Assembly: GCA_013139395.1 (NCBI GenBank)
Contig: WTAX01000416.1
Location: 1-7,604, forward strand
Length of the DNA stretch: 7,604 nt
Direction of reading: 5' to 3'
From: Gammaproteobacteria bacterium
GTDB taxonomy: Bacteria > Pseudomonadota > Gammaproteobacteria > GRL18
Of the stretch, positions 5,790 through 7,604 are shown piece after piece. Both the position numbers and the translations under genes were made by a program. The first letter of the stretch is position 1. Every line of letters starts with the position of its first letter. Below the pieces are notes generated by a model. It made no database searches. It worked only from the letters and a program-made list of their open reading frames with translations, and was not told the DNA's origin.

Positions 5790-6224
5790 CTAACCTGTTA
5801 GATTTAATCTCATATAGATAATATTAGTATGTACCATAAAAAACTCTGCAATTTTTTTAATTGTAAAACCTTGTTTTTTGAATTCATTAACATTCTTTTG
5901 AGGTATTAATAACTTTAAGGTGTATTTTACCAGACTCCTGTTCTGAGCAGGTGTTAAATGTTCTCGTTTTTCGTGAATGAGTTTATAGCTAACATAATCT
6001 TTATCATCAAACAAATAAACTTTGCTTTCTACTTCATCTTCAGGTGTCATTATCAAATTTCTGGTACGCTTACTTTTCTGAAACTCATCATAAATAGAAC
6101 CATAATTGATATAGGGAATAAAGTGAAGTTCTTGTTTTATCTGAGAGGGACTTGCTGAGATTAAAGCTTCCTTTTTTTGATTAGATTTCTTTTGTGTAAC
6201 CATTAAACTCAAAATATTTTTCAT
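5790..6224 (-). CDS. Small ImmA/IrrE-like protein, possibly degenerate
   Basis: This is a 144-aa basic protein. Its C-terminal half follows the layout of ImmA/IrrE metallopeptidases: 'IHEKREH' (residues 83-89) where HELGH would be, then 'KYTLKLLIPQ' (100-109) like the usual 'ANxFAxxLLMP', then 'GFTIKKIAEFFMVHTNIIYMRLNL' (119-142), the terminal helix pair seen after the peptidase domain. The putative active site reads HExxxH, one residue longer than HExxH, so zinc binding is doubtful. ImmA-type proteases inactivate phage or mobile-element repressors. The upstream ATG at 6251 is in frame, but the ATG at 6224 has a good ribosome binding site (GGAAGA, 8 nt), so it was chosen. It converges on the integrase fragment with no gap. 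It could instead be an unrelated DNA-binding protein. Confidence 0.5.
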   Translation of the reverse strand: MKNILSLMVTQKKSNQKKEALISASPSQIKQELHFIPYINYGSIYDEFQKSKRTRNLIMTPEDEVESKVYLFDDKDYVSYKLIHEKREHLTPAQNRSLVKYTLKLLIPQKNVNEFKKQGFTIKKIAEFFMVHTNIIYMRLNLTG

Positions 6225-6264
6225 AAAATAAATCTTCCTTTTTGTCTTCAATAAAATTTATATG

Positions 6265-6291
6265 ATTATAATTTGACTCATACCTGTCAAA
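6265..6291 (-). promoter_or_regulatory. Promoter elements and dyad operator for the ImmA-like gene
   Basis: On the minus strand, TTGACA (6290-6285) and TATAAT (6270-6265) are both perfect consensus boxes but only 14 bp apart, short of the preferred 17. TTTGAC (6272-6277) and GTCAAA (6286-6291) form a 6-bp inverted repeat around 8 bases, overlapping the -35. This is a plausible repressor site, in keeping with a mobile-element regulator. It lies about 40 nt upstream of the ATG at 6224. Confidence 0.4.
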
Positions 6292-6480
6292 AGTACTAGT
6301 TATTGATATAGACAAAATTATATTTGTTTGAGTTGAAATGATAAGGTTTGTAAATGTAAATAAGTGTATATTGAAATGCACTTGAGATTCTTTTTGATTA
6401 GTATAGTTGAATTATTCAATAAAGATACTGTATCACTATTTTTTACTTCCAGGAAATCAGGTGTTACTTGATCACTACAT

Positions 6481-6552
6481 TGGACTTTAAATGGCGGCTT
6501 TGTAGAAATCTGGTTGTGAAAGTTAAACACCTTAAATTGCGGTTTTAGGTCA
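6481..6552 (-). repeat. Dispersed ~70-bp repeat, copy B
   Basis: On the plus strand it runs from TTTAAATGGCGGC to AAATTGCGGTTTTAGGTCA. It has 16/19 identity to copy A and about 14/19 to copy C over the final 19 bases. The ATGGC block at the other end is found at nearly the same distance in copy C. The minus strand reads 'DLKPQFKVFNFHNQISTKPPF'-like residues. Confidence 0.45.
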
Positions 6553-6714
6553 TTTTTCACCCTGGATAAAAATGTGTCCATAAAATTTATTAGTAAGATT
6601 TTGGTCTCTTTATTTAAGTATTGATTGAAACAGGTAGAAATCCAAAGTTTTATTTTCTACTAAATGTCTGCTATCGTTTAGGATTCTCAGACACTTTACC
6701 CCATCGTATTATTA

Positions 6715-6787
6715 GCAATTTGAAATGGCAGCTAACTGGAATTTAGAGAGAAAACTATTGTTGAGTCCGAACTGCTCCTTTAGGTCA
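6715..6787 (-). repeat. Dispersed ~70-bp repeat, copy C
   Basis: On the plus strand it runs from GCAATTTGAAATGGCAGC to GAACTGCTCCTTTAGGTCA. Its two ends match copy B, with a one-base difference in spacing, while the middle has diverged. The minus strand gives 'DLKEQFGLNN'. It lies 163 bp from copy B in the same orientation. Confidence 0.4.
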
Positions 6788-6892
6788 ACTTGGTTAATTC
6801 AGTCTTCTCATTAGCAAATTTTTCAATTAAATTTGCTCGAAATATCGCTTGTCATACCCAAGCTGCCATTCAGAATTTATAAATGTAATGGT

Positions 6893-6933
6893 AAAAAGCA
6901 GCAACTCAGGAACGCAGAGTTATGTGTTGCAGC
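6893..6933 (-). terminator. Intrinsic terminator of the cold-shock gene
   Basis: Immediately after the stop codon the minus strand reads GCTGCAAC (6933-6926), pairing with GTTGCTGC with one T-T mismatch. An alternative inner stem is AACTC/GAGTT. Either is followed by TTTTT (6897-6893). It starts directly at the end of the coding region, which is common for single-gene csp transcripts. Confidence 0.6.
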
Positions 6934-7140
6934 TTAAAGAGAAACAACTTTATTTGCACAAGGGCCTTTTTGACCTTGGCCAACTTCGTACTCAACTGCT
7001 TGGCCCTCATTTAGTGTTGCAAAGGCGCCGCCACTTTGAATTTCTGAATGATGAACAAAAAGATCTTTGCTGCCATCTTCGGGTGTAATAAAACCATAAC
7101 CTTTATCAGCGTTGAACCACTTAACTGTACCTTTACTCAT
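6934..7140 (-). CDS. CspA-family cold-shock protein
   Basis: This 68-aa single cold-shock domain is of full family length. The RNA-binding motifs are intact: RNP1 'KGYGFI' (residues 13-18) and RNP2 'LFVHH' (27-31), with Trp8 and Phe9 in the first strand ('VKWFN'). Such proteins form a five-stranded OB-fold barrel and bind single-stranded RNA or DNA, melting mRNA structure and assisting translation, often after cold shock. The ending '[14 protein letters not shown]' is typical of marine gammaproteobacterial members. The chosen ATG follows a weak GAG at 8 nt (ATGAGTAAAAAAA-ATG). The same 'ATGAGTAAA' occurs 13 nt upstream, but that start is out of frame and stops after six codons. It is monocistronic, with its own promoter, long leader and terminator. 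Which paralogue it is (cspA, C, D, E or G) cannot be decided. Confidence 0.95.
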   Translation of the reverse strand: MSKGTVKWFNADKGYGFITPEDGSKDLFVHHSEIQSGGAFATLNEGQAVEYEVGQGQKGPCANKVVSL

Positions 7141-7259
7141 TTTTTTTACTCATATTATTGGTGAATGATATTAATTTTATCTTCGAATTCACCGGTTCGA
7201 ACATAAAGTGATAGGTTTCGACAAATACACATAACAAATCGGTAAAAGTCATTAAAGTC

Positions 7260-7268
7260 ATTGTAGCA
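7260..7268 (-). promoter_or_regulatory. Extended -10 promoter of the cold-shock gene
   Basis: On the minus strand TGCTACAAT (7268-7260) is an extended -10 (TGn + TACAAT). No good -35 is seen 17 bp upstream, which fits an extended -10 promoter. Transcription starting near 7253 would give a leader of about 110 nt, long for a 68-aa gene and in line with the structured, temperature-sensitive leaders of cspA-type genes. A short direct repeat TGACTTT-AA-TGACTTT lies at the predicted start. Confidence 0.5.
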
Positions 7269-7604
7269 GAGTTATGACATTAATTAATGTAGGGTTTTCA
7301 TGATATTTATAAGAAAAACAGCTTTATCAAGTTTAAGGTGTTGTAGAATTTTGAATTGTCGGTATCAGGATAATTAAGATTGATTCTCAATTGGCATCAA
7401 TAACAGGAATAGGTCATCAAGACCAATTAGTGGATAAAATGTAATTTTTTTGAGCTTAAAAAATTGCTTCTGGTTCGTTGACATCCCTTAGGCGATATTT
7501 GCGAAAATCATCACACTCACGTCAGTGATGTGAAAGCAGATATTTAAAAACAATGAATTTATTTGGATAATTTGTATTCAGAAAGATTTTTTGTGTACAT
7601 TATC
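7269..7604. other. 336-bp intergenic end of the window
   Basis: No gene is supported on either strand; stops are frequent in all frames. A small imperfect hairpin (CACT-CACGTC-AGTG, about 7514-7527) is present without a T run. A neighbouring gene probably begins outside the window. Confidence 0.5.

Larger units (their letters stand above)
6225..6892. other. 668-bp stretch without a convincing gene, holding repeat copies B and C
   Basis: Very AT-rich. It contains the promoter/operator of the minus-strand ImmA-like gene (6265-6291), a TGTAGTG...ACCTGAT motif on the minus strand (6479-6456), and repeat copies B and C. A minus-strand frame at 6318-6581 (87 codons) starts without a ribosome binding site. 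It covers copy B, giving 'NDLKPQFKVFNFHNQ', and is more likely an eroded piece than a gene. Nothing recognisable lies between 6553 and 6714. Confidence 0.45.

Noticed and set aside
6318..6581. 87-codon minus-strand frame 'MDTFLSRVKNDLKPQF...'
   Set aside because: No ribosome binding site and low-complexity composition; better explained as part of the repeat region, though a decayed gene is possible.
6849..7088. 79-codon plus-strand frame
   Set aside because: It is antisense to the well-supported cold-shock gene.
7511..7533. Hairpin around CACTCACGTCAGTG as a terminator
   Set aside because: The stem is only four pairs plus an imperfect extension, and no T run follows.
1..7604. CRISPR arrays, tRNA or rRNA genes, intact transposase
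   Set aside because: No regularly spaced repeats, no cloverleaf or rRNA-like stretches, and no full-length transposase frame were seen on either strand.

Overview
The window (about 7.6 kb, AT-rich) most resembles a marine, cold-adapted gammaproteobacterium of the Alteromonadales type (Shewanella, Pseudoalteromonas or Colwellia relatives). This rests on a YacL/UPF0231 protein with the 'YDxES-CGLxDF-LLSWQ' ending, a PA4780-type bacterial RIO kinase, a YgjP-type metallopeptidase and a CspA-family protein. It is inference from remembered family features; no database search was run.

Layout. (1) 2-223, the C-terminal end of a GGDEF diguanylate cyclase. (2) 467-1317, a secreted lectin-like/cadherin-like surface protein fragment whose signal-peptide start is broken by a tandem duplication of ATAAA. 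(3) 1526-2119, an unrecognised 197-aa protein preceded by a perfect 14-bp palindrome. (4) 2120-2864, intergenic DNA containing a 205-bp MITE-like element (2473-2677) with 24-bp terminal inverted repeats (23/24 matching) and an exact 8-bp target duplication. (5) 2865-5313, a plus-strand run of an Imm22-like immunity protein, a YgjP-like metallopeptidase, YacL and a RIO kinase. (6) 5314-6892, an eroded accessory zone: a truncated tyrosine recombinase, a small ImmA/IrrE-like protein on the opposite strand, a broken minus-strand mini-ORF behind a perfect Shine-Dalgarno sequence, and three diverged copies of a roughly 70-bp repeat. (7) 6934-7140, a minus-strand cold-shock gene with its own extended -10 promoter, a leader of about 110 nt and an intrinsic terminator.

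How it fits together. The ygjP-like gene, yacL, the RIO kinase and the csp gene look like stable chromosomal genes. The lectin fragment, the orphan immunity gene, the MITE and the integrase remnant look like accessory insertions, several in decay. I see no intact transposase, CRISPR array, tRNA or rRNA, and no complete multi-gene defence system. The most noteworthy items are the MITE with its target duplication, the ATAAA slippage in the secretion signal, the orphan immunity gene, and the repeat family around the integrase remnant.
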